NCBI GenBank assembly: GCA_024638355.1
Contig: JAHEKO010000172.1
Location: forward strand, 1 to 7,702
Length of the DNA: 7,702 nt
Direction: 5' to 3'
Source of the DNA: Acidobacteriota bacterium
GTDB taxonomy: Bacteria; Acidobacteriota; Thermoanaerobaculia; Multivoradales; JAHEKO01
Under the pieces are notes generated by a model, which saw only the letters and a list, made by a program, of their open reading frames with translations, was not told where the DNA came from and searched no databases. A program made the position numbers and the translations under genes. Below are positions 1 through 6,189 of the stretch, piece by piece. Position 1 is the stretch's first letter; each line of letters opens with the position of its first letter.

Positions 1-274
1 GCTCGGCGACCTGGCTGGCGCCGCTGACCATGGTGTCCTTGGTCTCGGTGACAGCCGACGTCACGGCGCCGCCGACGCCCTCGGGCTCGGCGGCCGGCTC
101 GGCGGGATCGACCACCGGCGGTTCCTCGATCTCGACGGTGTCGAGCTCGGGCTCGGGCTCGGCCTGGGCTGCCGGCGGCTGAGAGCCGGCGGGCTCCTGG
201 GCCGCGCCGACGCCCGCCACGGCCACGACGCAGAGCGCCAGGCACACGAATAGCTTGATGTGCTTGTGATTCAT
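1..274 (-). CDS. Secreted Pro/Glu/Ala-rich protein, N-terminal part (runs off the left edge)
   Basis: The first 91 codons of a leftward gene are present; the 3' end lies outside the window. The ATG (complement of 272-274) follows a strong ribosome binding site, which fixes the start. The protein opens with MNHKHIK, then a hydrophobic stretch (about residues 8-24) and a small-residue site before QEPAG, a Sec signal peptide probably cut near residue 25. After it comes a low-complexity acidic segment rich in Pro, Ala and Glu (about residues 26-70), then a Thr/Ser/Val-rich stretch with no recognised motif. Such Pro/Glu linkers are common at the start of exported or envelope-spanning proteins and suggest a folded domain further on. 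I do not recognise the family. The signal peptide points to the periplasm or outside; the function is unknown. It diverges from the glycosyltransferase gene at 469. Confidence 0.8.
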   Translation of the reverse strand, partial: MNHKHIKLFVCLALCVVAVAGVGAAQEPAGSQPPAAQAEPEPELDTVEIEEPPVVDPAEPAAEPEGVGGAVTSAVTETKDTMVSGASQVAE

Positions 275-282
275 CGAAAATA

Positions 283-290
283 CTCCTCCT
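283..290 (-). promoter_or_regulatory. Strong Shine-Dalgarno site of the leftward secreted-protein gene
   Basis: The complement reads AGGAGGAG, ending 8 nt before the ATG at 274. It is the strongest ribosome binding site in the window and decides the start of a gene whose end cannot be seen. Good translation of this envelope protein is an inference. Confidence 0.75.
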
Positions 291-316
291 CTTTCTGCTG
301 CGGTAATGATCGACCG

Positions 317-338
317 CACGTCTCGCCGGAGAGACGTG
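317..338. repeat. Perfect 8-bp inverted repeat in the divergent gap 275-468
   Basis: CACGTCTC (317-324) and GAGACGTG (331-338) are exact reverse complements around a 6-nt spacer. A second, weaker pair, GCGGT (300-304) and ACCGC (313-317), abuts and shares one base with it. The structure lies about 45 nt upstream of the start of the leftward secreted protein. It could be an operator or a hairpin in that gene's leader. No T-tract follows on either strand, so an intrinsic terminator is unlikely. The rest of the 194-nt gap shows no gene and no convincing -35/-10 pair. Confidence 0.45.
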
Positions 339-468
339 GCGGGCCGCACCCGTCACGACACTCCGCCCCAAGAAATCTGTTGCCGCGATTCTATGCGAGG
401 AGCAGGGGCGGTGGTCGGGTCGACTGCCGATCGCGTCTCGAGCTCGGAGGCTGAGCTAGGATGTCGCG

Positions 469-1494
469 ATGGCGGTCAGTGCCGCGAGCTCGTCTCCCGC
501 GGTATCGGTGGTTCTCTGCGTCTATAACCGCAGTCGCCAGGCGGTCGAGTGTCTCGACAGCCTGCTCGCCACCGAGCTGGCCGACTTCGAGATCGTGGCG
601 GTGGACGACGCTTCTACCGACGACTCCGCGGAGGCGCTCGAGCGCTGGAAGGCGGCCCACCCGGAGGTCGCGATGAGCGTGGTTCGCAATGCGCGCAATC
701 TGGGAGTCTCCGGCGCCCGCAACGCAGGGATCGCCGCGGCGCGCGGCGAGATCGTCGCTTTTACCGATTCCGACTGCCTGGTCGAGCCCGGATGGCTCGG
801 CGCCTTGGTCGCGCCCTTCCACGACCCCGGCGTCGGCGCCGCCTCCGGCGAAGTAGTGGACACGCCACCGCGCACCTACGCCGAGCGCGTTTACCGCGGC
901 ACCTGCCGCGTCGGCGCGGGCGAGCTCCAGGCGCGGGGTCTGGTCGGCGGCAACATGGCGTTTCGGCGCGAGCTGTTCGAGCGTCATTTGTTCGACGAGG
1001 CGCTCGAATACGGCTGCGACGAGGACGACATCGCCTGGCGACTCGAGGACGAGGGGTGGCGGCTCGCCTACGCGGCCGGCGCGCGGGTGCGACACGATCA
1101 TCCGATGAAGCTGCGCGACTACCTGCGGCAGGGATTCCGCCACGGACAGGGGGCGGCCCGGTACTGGTTCAAGCGCGGCAGGCTGCTGGGCCGCGACCTG
1201 ATCCTGCTCGCCCTGGCCTTCCTCTCACTGACGCTCGGGCTGGCCGACCGGCGCTTCCTCTGGATCGCGGGCCTTTCTTTCGCTCTCCACCTCGCGGCGC
1301 TCCTCTTCGCCGAGGTCTCGTTCAAGGGGAAGGGACCGCTGGAAGCGATCCTCGTGCTGCCGGGTGCCCTTCTTTACAGCCTCTGGAAGCTTGCCAGCGT
1401 CGTCTGGATGCGCGCGCGCATCGCTCTGGGTCTCGAGCCCCGCATCCGAGCTTCCAGAGAGGCCTGGCGCCGCCTTGGCTCCGAAGACAGCTAG
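469..1494 (+). CDS. Family 2 glycosyltransferase with C-terminal membrane segments
   Basis: A GT2 inverting glycosyltransferase with a GT-A fold (341 aa), expected to move a sugar from a nucleotide-sugar onto a lipid-linked glycan at the inner face of the cytoplasmic membrane. Visible motifs run in family order: a first strand AVSVVLCVYN (11-20); VDDAST (45-50) with the nucleotide-binding aspartates; NLGVSGARNAG (77-87); TDSD (99-102), the DXD-type metal site; GGNMAFRR (160-167); and DEDDIAWRLEDEGW (184-197), the acceptor/catalytic-base region, followed by RHDHP (208-212). Hydrophobic segments near 243-258, 263-282 and 292-312 should anchor it in the membrane. The ATG at 469 sits just before the first beta strand; an AGG lies 8 nt upstream and a GGAGG further up. 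It is the first gene of the rightward glycan block. The donor and acceptor sugars cannot be told from sequence. Confidence 0.9.
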   Translation: MAVSAASSSPAVSVVLCVYNRSRQAVECLDSLLATELADFEIVAVDDASTDDSAEALERWKAAHPEVAMSVVRNARNLGVSGARNAGIAAARGEIVAFTDSDCLVEPGWLGALVAPFHDPGVGAASGEVVDTPPRTYAERVYRGTCRVGAGELQARGLVGGNMAFRRELFERHLFDEALEYGCDEDDIAWRLEDEGWRLAYAAGARVRHDHPMKLRDYLRQGFRHGQGAARYWFKRGRLLGRDLILLALAFLSLTLGLADRRFLWIAGLSFALHLAALLFAEVSFKGKGPLEAILVLPGALLYSLWKLASVVWMRARIALGLEPRIRASREAWRRLGSEDS

Positions 1495-1583
1495 CCTGAA
1501 GGGCAGGCCAGGTTGGCGCGGTCCTCCGGTCTAGTCGAAGTCCCGGTTCGGCCTCTCGATAGAACCCGACGAATGCTCGCGGA

Positions 1584-1598
1584 GGCCGCCGGGCGGCC
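1584..1598. repeat. GC-rich inverted repeat in the gap between two glycan genes
   Basis: GGCCGCC (1584-1590) and GGCGGCC (1592-1598) are exact reverse complements around one base; as a hairpin this gives a 5-bp stem with a 5-nt loop. It lies in the 177-nt gap 1495-1671, the only sizeable gap in the glycan block. No T-run follows, so it is not a classic terminator. I see no other feature in the gap. In DNA this rich in G and C such repeats can arise by chance. Confidence 0.3.
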
Positions 1599-1671
1599 GC
1601 TGTGCGGCTTCGACGGCGGACCGGGAGGGTAAGCTACGGCGGACCCGCCGGGCCGCCCGTGGCGACGCGGG

Positions 1672-2874
1672 ATGATGAAGAGAATCGCGATCTACATCGA
1701 CTGGCCGGATCGACTCGCCTTCTTCGCACGACTGGCGGCGGGGTTGCGGGAGCTGGGCGTGCGGCCGCTCTACTTCACCAACAAGTGGGCACTCCACCTG
1801 CGTGCGCGCCGGATCGGGCTCGATAGCCGCCTCCTGCGCCGGCCGCGCGAGGAGCGCGAGGTCGATCTCGGCTCCACCCGGGAGCTGACCGCCGGCGTAC
1901 TGCGGATCGACCAGGCGCGGCGGCTCTACTGGGCAGCTACCGAGGCGCTGCAGGAGCTCGACGCCGCCGAGCCGCTCTCGGGATTGCTGATCTGGAACGG
2001 CGGCGACGTCGTCGGCGCGGCCGCCCGGCACTTCACCCGCGCCCGCGGCCGGCCGACGCTGTTTCTGGAGATCGCCAACCTTCCGGGCAAGCTCTTCGCC
2101 GACCCCGAAGGGGTGAACGCCGCCTCGTCGATCGCGCGCGATCCGAGACTGCTCGATCGATGGCCGGGCAACGAGGCGGAGTTCGAGCGCTGGCTCGCCG
2201 CCTATCGGAAGGCGAAGTCCGGCGGTCACGTGGTTCCCCAGGCGCGCATCCTCGATCAGGTACCGGCCGTCGGCTCTCTACTCAATCACGTCGGCTTCCA
2301 TCTGCTCCGGGTTCCGACCGACGACCACCGGAGCCTGCTGTCGAAGGCGCGCACCAGGTGGCTCAGCTCGCATCTCCGCTACCCCTACGATCTGCGGGAG
2401 ACGGGCGCGGGGGAGTATCTCTTCTTCCCCATGCAGGTGAGCGTCGATACCCAGATTCTGCTCAACAGCGACGTCGACAACTTCGCCGCCATCCGCTCGG
2501 CACACCAGACTGCCCGCGAGCGCGGTCTCGATCTGGTGGTCAAGCCCCACCCGGCCGAGCCCGAGCGTGATTTCGTAGGACGGTTGGTGGAGCTCAAGCG
2601 CGAGCTCGGGTTCGATCTCGTCGGCGGTGACACGATCGCCTGGATTCGGGGCGCCCGCGAGGTGGTGACCATCAACTCGACCGCCGGACTGGAGGCGATG
2701 CTGCTCGGCAAGAAGGTTCGCTTCCTCGGCCGGACCTTCTACCACGATCTGGCCGCGCCGGGTCGCATGGCCAGCTACGTGACGAGCTACCTGCTCGATC
2801 TCGACTATTTCGGCGATCGCCAGCTGACCGCCGCCGAGGCCGGCAGCCTGCTGGAGCGCCTGCCCGCGGCATGA
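1672..2874 (+). CDS. KpsC/KpsS-like capsule polysaccharide glycosyltransferase (PF05159 type)
   Basis: A 400-aa protein resembling the capsule polysaccharide biosynthesis family that includes KpsC and KpsS, which add beta-Kdo to a lysophosphatidylglycerol anchor in group 2 capsules. The C-terminal half holds the typical signature blocks: EYLFFPMQVSVDTQIL (248-263), VVKPHPAEP (289-297) with the conserved Lys-Pro-His-Pro, and TINSTAGLEAMLLGKKV (333-349) followed by FLGRTFYHDL (351-360), the C-terminal nucleotide-sugar-binding half of a GT-B fold. The N-terminal half has LWNGGD-like and FLEIANLPGK (131-140) segments, then DPEGVNA (144-150), like the acceptor-side motif of KpsS-type domains. There is no signal peptide or membrane helix, so it is cytoplasmic or membrane-peripheral. 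Two ATGs in tandem (1672, 1675) are possible starts and the ribosome binding site is weak. It overlaps the flippase gene by 4 nt. Kdo as donor is only an inference from the family. Confidence 0.82.
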   Translation: MMKRIAIYIDWPDRLAFFARLAAGLRELGVRPLYFTNKWALHLRARRIGLDSRLLRRPREEREVDLGSTRELTAGVLRIDQARRLYWAATEALQELDAAEPLSGLLIWNGGDVVGAAARHFTRARGRPTLFLEIANLPGKLFADPEGVNAASSIARDPRLLDRWPGNEAEFERWLAAYRKAKSGGHVVPQARILDQVPAVGSLLNHVGFHLLRVPTDDHRSLLSKARTRWLSSHLRYPYDLRETGAGEYLFFPMQVSVDTQILLNSDVDNFAAIRSAHQTARERGLDLVVKPHPAEPERDFVGRLVELKRELGFDLVGGDTIAWIRGAREVVTINSTAGLEAMLLGKKVRFLGRTFYHDLAAPGRMASYVTSYLLDLDYFGDRQLTAAEAGSLLERLPAA

Positions 2875-4322
2875 CGACCGAAGGCAAGCGCGGGCTGCTG
2901 GGCGCGACCGTCGCCCTGGGAGGGCAGGCGGCCAATCTGACGGTGCTGGCGGCGGCGGCCGTCGTCTTGCCTCGCCTCCTGGGCCCCGGCGACTACGGCC
3001 TCTTCTCGGCCGCGATGGCGGTCGTCGCGGTCCTCTTCGTGGTCTCGACACTCGGTCTGGGAGCGGGGGAGGTGCGCTTTCTCCCGCCGCTCGCGGCGAG
3101 AGGAGAGGCGCGCGCGGTGGCCGAGCTGGCCTCTTCCTTCTGGACGGTGCGCCTGCTGGCGAGCGCGGCGGCCGCGGCGGCGTGCGCCCTCTGGATCCGC
3201 CTTTCCGCCGCCGACCTCGCCGCGGTCGCCGCGCTTGCCGTCGCCCTCTTCGCTCTGGCCAGATACGCGTTTCAGGCCACCCGCTCTCTGCTTCTACCGC
3301 TCGATCGCATCGGCGCCTACGTCGGCCTGGAGGTGCTCCAGGGCGTCGCCTTCCTCGGCCTCTTCGTGGCCGGCTATCTCGAAGGCGGTCTCGATACCGC
3401 GTTCCTAGCCGCGGCCGCAGCCAATCTCGCACTCCTCGTCGCCGCGCTCGCTCTGGTCCGCGGGCGCGCGCCGCTGTCGGTCGCGCGCTTCCGGGCGGCG
3501 CGGCTCTCGCCGCTCCTCGGCTACAACGTCGCCGCCTTCGTCGCCGCCGTGGCGAGCACGGTGCGGACCTATCTACCGATCTGGGCCGTAGCCGTCTGGG
3601 GCGGCGCGCGGCAGGCCGCCTATTTCGGCCTGGCGGCGCAGGCGCTGGCGTGGACGACCATGCTGGTCGCCGCGGTGCAGCAGGCCCTGCTTCCGATCCT
3701 GTCGGAGCTCGAGGAGAGCGGCGACGATCGGCGGGTTCGCGGCTGGCTCGACTGGCTGATGCGGCTCGTCGCCGCCGGCCTCTGCGCGGGCGCCGTGGTC
3801 TGGGGGCTGATCGGCAGGGAGCTGATCGCGGCGATCCTCGGCACGGCGTACACGCCGGCGTACGCACCGGTGACGCTGCTGCTGCTGGCGGCCATTCCCA
3901 CCGCCGTCGGCACCGTGGCCAACGCTCTCCACTTCTTGAGACGACGAGCGCGGACGGGCGCGCTCAACGTGGTGGCCGCTTGCGCCGCCACCCTCCTCGG
4001 CCTGGGTTGGGCTCTGTCCGGCATCGGCGAGGCGGCGGTTCGATCAGCGTGGGTCTACCTGGCGAGCGCGCTCTTCTTCCTGACATTGGCTCTCGCGAGC
4101 ATTCGCCGCGCCGAGGGGCGCTGGCTGGGCACCCGGCGGCTGGCGTGGCTGCTGCTGCCGGCGGCTCTCGCCTGGCCGGCGATGGTTTGGGAGCTGGCGG
4201 CGCAGACGCGCGTGGCCGCGGCCGCCGGCTTCGTCGTGCTCTACGCCGCGTACGCTCTCGGCGCGCGGCTGATCGAGCTCTCCGAGCTGGCCTATCTGGC
4301 GGAGCTGTTGCGGCGGCGCTAG
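2871..4322 (+). CDS. Wzx-type polysaccharide/oligosaccharide flippase
   Basis: An integral membrane protein of the MOP/MVF superfamily (483 aa), expected to flip an undecaprenyl-linked or similar lipid-linked oligosaccharide from the cytoplasmic to the outer face of the inner membrane. I count about 14 hydrophobic segments (roughly 12-36, 42-64, 88-108, 113-133, 148-168, 175-197, 214-240, 247-275, 295-315, 330-352, 365-385, 388-410, 422-442, 447-467), the usual number for Wzx. The N-terminal PRLLGPGDYGLFSAAMAV (34-51) is the hallmark loop between the first two helices. YFGLAAQA (251-258) opens the second half. The ATG lies in the ATGA overlap with the stop of the KpsC/S-like gene, which indicates translational coupling. 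Its stop overlaps the stop of the opposite gene by 4 nt. The substrate is unknown; the neighbouring glycosyltransferases suggest a surface glycan. A MurJ role is less likely in this context. Confidence 0.85.
   Translation: MTTEGKRGLLGATVALGGQAANLTVLAAAAVVLPRLLGPGDYGLFSAAMAVVAVLFVVSTLGLGAGEVRFLPPLAARGEARAVAELASSFWTVRLLASAAAAAACALWIRLSAADLAAVAALAVALFALARYAFQATRSLLLPLDRIGAYVGLEVLQGVAFLGLFVAGYLEGGLDTAFLAAAAANLALLVAALALVRGRAPLSVARFRAARLSPLLGYNVAAFVAAVASTVRTYLPIWAVAVWGGARQAAYFGLAAQALAWTTMLVAAVQQALLPILSELEESGDDRRVRGWLDWLMRLVAAGLCAGAVVWGLIGRELIAAILGTAYTPAYAPVTLLLLAAIPTAVGTVANALHFLRRRARTGALNVVAACAATLLGLGWALSGIGEAAVRSAWVYLASALFFLTLALASIRRAEGRWLGTRRLAWLLLPAALAWPAMVWELAAQTRVAAAAGFVVLYAAYALGARLIELSELAYLAELLRRR
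4319..4322. other. CTAG palindrome giving the stop codons of two convergent genes
   Basis: The rightward flippase ends with TAG at 4320-4322 and the leftward secreted-protein gene ends with TAG read from 4321-4319. One CTAG supplies both, so the coding regions overlap by 4 nt. No terminator fits between them, and each transcript must run into the other gene. Confidence 0.9.
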
Positions 4323-4729
4323 CCCCTGAGGGTCAGCTGGCCGGTCTTGCGCTCGCCCCGGCGGCCGATCTCGGCGTGGGTACCTTTGAAGGTTCCGTCC
4401 TCGAACTCGCCGCGAAAGGTGAAGGTGCGCTGGCGTGATTCGTTCTGCACCCGGCCCTCGAGCTCGCCGCTGGCTTCCAGGCTGCCCCAGGCGGTGCCCC
4501 GGTACTGGTGGTCGCGGCCGTTGAATTTGAAGTAGAAGACGACGTCGAAGTCGCGCTCTTCGCCGGGCTGCTCGGGACGCGTGAAGACCGCGCGCACGGT
4601 CTTGGGACCGTCCTGGAAACCGGACGTGAAGTTTCCGGTCAACGTCGTTCCGTGATCGTCGGCGTGGCCGGTCGGCGCCACGGCGAGGAGGAAGAGGGCG
4701 GTGATGCACGTCAACTTCGCAAGCTGCAT
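4319..4729 (-). CDS. Small secreted protein of unknown function
   Basis: A 136-aa protein with a clear Sec signal peptide: MQLAK, a hydrophobic core (residues 6-18) and a probable cut after GHA (about 23), leaving a mature protein of about 113 residues. The mature part alternates short polar and aromatic strands with glycines: TTLTGNFTSGF (28-38), FDVVFYFKFNG (61-71), YRGTAWGSLEASGELEGRV (76-94), RTFTFRGEFEDGTFKGT (101-117) and QLTLRG at the end. This suggests an all-beta sandwich or small barrel. It has no cysteine outside the signal peptide, so it is neither a lipoprotein nor disulfide-bonded. I do not recognise the family. The start is set by an AGGAGA ribosome binding site. It is probably periplasmic or extracellular. 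It is transcribed opposite to the flippase and divergently from the symporter, so it may be a single-gene unit. Confidence 0.8.
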   Translation of the reverse strand: MQLAKLTCITALFLLAVAPTGHADDHGTTLTGNFTSGFQDGPKTVRAVFTRPEQPGEERDFDVVFYFKFNGRDHQYRGTAWGSLEASGELEGRVQNESRQRTFTFRGEFEDGTFKGTHAEIGRRGERKTGQLTLRG

Positions 4730-4734
4730 TCTGG

Positions 4735-4740
4735 TCTCCT
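4735..4740 (-). promoter_or_regulatory. Shine-Dalgarno site of the small secreted-protein gene
   Basis: The complement reads AGGAGA, 5 nt before the ATG at 4729. It supports this start over any downstream methionine and keeps the signal peptide intact. Confidence 0.65.
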
Positions 4741-4821
4741 GGCTACGGTTGCTCTGGAGCTGTATACGGCGGCAAGAGCCGTTCCGTTGCGCAGCGGCCC
4801 CTATATCCTTGCGAGAATCAG
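4741..4821. promoter_or_regulatory. Divergent promoter region between the secreted-protein and symporter genes
   Basis: Two genes start back to back here with 92 nt between their start codons, so promoters for both should lie in this stretch. AT-rich hexamers stand out against the GC-rich background: TATACA on the minus strand (4766-4761) and TATATC on the plus strand (4802-4807) could be -10 elements. Neither has a good -35 at 16-18 nt. The rightward candidate would give a leader of only about 10 nt. The location is well supported; the exact boxes are guesses. Confidence 0.35.
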
Positions 4822-6177
4822 ATGAGCGGCGACTGGTCTTCGCGATTCTCGTTCCTGCTGGCGGCGGTGGGAGCGGCGGTCGGCCTCGGCAACATGTGGA
4901 AGTTCCCCTACATTGCCGGCGTCGGCGGTGGCGGAGCGTTCGTCTTGATCTACATCGTGGCGGCGGCAGCGGTGGCCGTGCCGGTTCTGGTCGCGGAGCT
5001 GCTGATCGGCAGGCGGGGCCACCGGAGCCCGCCGTTTTCCATGGCGGCGCTGGCGCGCGAAGCCTCGGCCTCGCCGGCCTGGGCGCTCGTCGGCTGGCTG
5101 GGAGTGCTCGCCGGCTACCTGATCCTGAGCTACTACAGCGTGATCGCCGGTTGGGTGATCGCCTACGTCAAGATCACCGGCAGCGGCGGGCTCACCGGCC
5201 TCGACGCGTCCGCGGTGGCCGCCCTGTTCGACGGGCTGCTCGCCGATCCGTTGCGCCTCGTCTTCTGGCACACTGTGTTCATCGGGCTGACGACCGCCAT
5301 CGTGGCGCGCGGCATCCAGCGCGGCATCGAGCGCGCGGTCAAGGTGCTGATGCCCTGCCTCTTCGCCGCGCTTGTCGCCATGATCGGCTACAGCGCCGTG
5401 GCCGGCGACCTGGGGCGCGGGCTCATCTTTCTGTTCCGCCCCGACTTCGCCCGCGTCGACGGGCCGGTCGTTCTGAGCGCGGTGGGGCAGGCCTTCTTCT
5501 CGATCGGCGTCTCGATGGGGATCATGATGGCCTACGGCGCCTATCTTCCGAGGCGGGTCTCGATCGCCCGCTCGGCGGTGGCGATCGCCTTCGCCGACAC
5601 CCTGGTCGCCGTGCTCGCCGGCCTCGCGATCTTCCCGCTGGTCTTCGCCAACGGACTCGATCCGGCCGAAGGTCCGGGGCTCATCTTCGTCACTCTGCCC
5701 GTCGCTTTCGCGACGATGCCCGCCGGAGCGCTCTTCGGCACGGTCTTCTTTCTGCTGCTGGCCGTGGCCGCGGTCACCTCGGCGATCGCCGTGCTCGAGC
5801 CGGTGGTCGCCTGGGTCATCGATCGTTTTCGTTGGGTGCGCTGGCGGGCGGCGGTCGCCGGCGGCGCGGTGGCCTGGACGATCGGACTTGCGTCGGTGCT
5901 CTCCTTCAACGTCTGGTCCGACGTGCGGCCGCTCGGCGGGATCGCCGCCTTTGCCGCCATGACGCTCTTCGACCTGATCGACTACCTGGCCGCCAACGTG
6001 ATGATGCCCTTGGGCGGCCTGCTGATCGCGCTCTTCGTCGGCTGGACGATGTCCCGATCGGCGGTGCTCGAAGAGCTGGCGATGGCCGACGGGTGGATCT
6101 TCGCTGCGTGGCGGGTGCTGATCCGCTTTCTGGTGCCCGCGGCGATTCTGGTGATCTTCATCGCCGGTCTGGGATAG
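4822..6177 (+). CDS. Sodium-dependent symporter, NSS/SNF family (LeuT fold, bacterial 11-helix type)
   Basis: A 451-aa sodium-coupled secondary transporter, most likely for an amino acid, in the cytoplasmic membrane. The first helix carries the family signature GLGNMWKFPY (21-30), with the unwound substrate and sodium site at AVGLGN. GQAFFSIGVSMG (222-233) is the matching unwound helix 6. ADTLVAVLAGLAIFP (258-272) is the typical bacterial helix 7, and AVTSAIAVLEP (317-327) in helix 8 holds the Thr-Ser pair expected at the second sodium site. I count 11 hydrophobic helices, ending at the C-terminus without a twelfth, as in bacterial Tyt1 and MhsT. The position of LeuT Asn21 is Ala here (Ala18), and the Asp of monoamine carriers is Gly (Gly21), which argues against a monoamine substrate. 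The ATG at 4822 precedes helix 1 closely; its ribosome binding site is weak. The YceH-like gene follows after 12 nt, so the two are probably co-transcribed. Confidence 0.93.
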   Translation: MSGDWSSRFSFLLAAVGAAVGLGNMWKFPYIAGVGGGGAFVLIYIVAAAAVAVPVLVAELLIGRRGHRSPPFSMAALAREASASPAWALVGWLGVLAGYLILSYYSVIAGWVIAYVKITGSGGLTGLDASAVAALFDGLLADPLRLVFWHTVFIGLTTAIVARGIQRGIERAVKVLMPCLFAALVAMIGYSAVAGDLGRGLIFLFRPDFARVDGPVVLSAVGQAFFSIGVSMGIMMAYGAYLPRRVSIARSAVAIAFADTLVAVLAGLAIFPLVFANGLDPAEGPGLIFVTLPVAFATMPAGALFGTVFFLLLAVAAVTSAIAVLEPVVAWVIDRFRWVRWRAAVAGGAVAWTIGLASVLSFNVWSDVRPLGGIAAFAAMTLFDLIDYLAANVMMPLGGLLIALFVGWTMSRSAVLEELAMADGWIFAAWRVLIRFLVPAAILVIFIAGLG

Positions 6178-6189
6178 CCTTCGGCTCCC

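Noticed and set aside
461..676. A short frame from the ATG at 461, just before the glycosyltransferase start
   Set aside because: It is out of frame with the GT2 gene and Arg/Ser/Pro-rich; the ATG at 469 opens the frame with all GT2 motifs.
391..1143. A 250-codon minus-strand frame opposite the GT2 gene
   Set aside because: It has no recognisable motif, and the plus strand shows a complete GT2 motif series.
1495..1671. A small gene or riboswitch in the 177-nt gap within the glycan block
   Set aside because: No start codon with a ribosome binding site, no known riboswitch core and no T-tract terminator is visible; only GC-rich inverted repeats that could be chance.
2278..3867. A 529-codon open frame on the minus strand opposite the flippase
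   Set aside because: It is Arg/Pro/Ala-rich and without motifs; the plus strand encodes a 14-helix flippase with family signatures.
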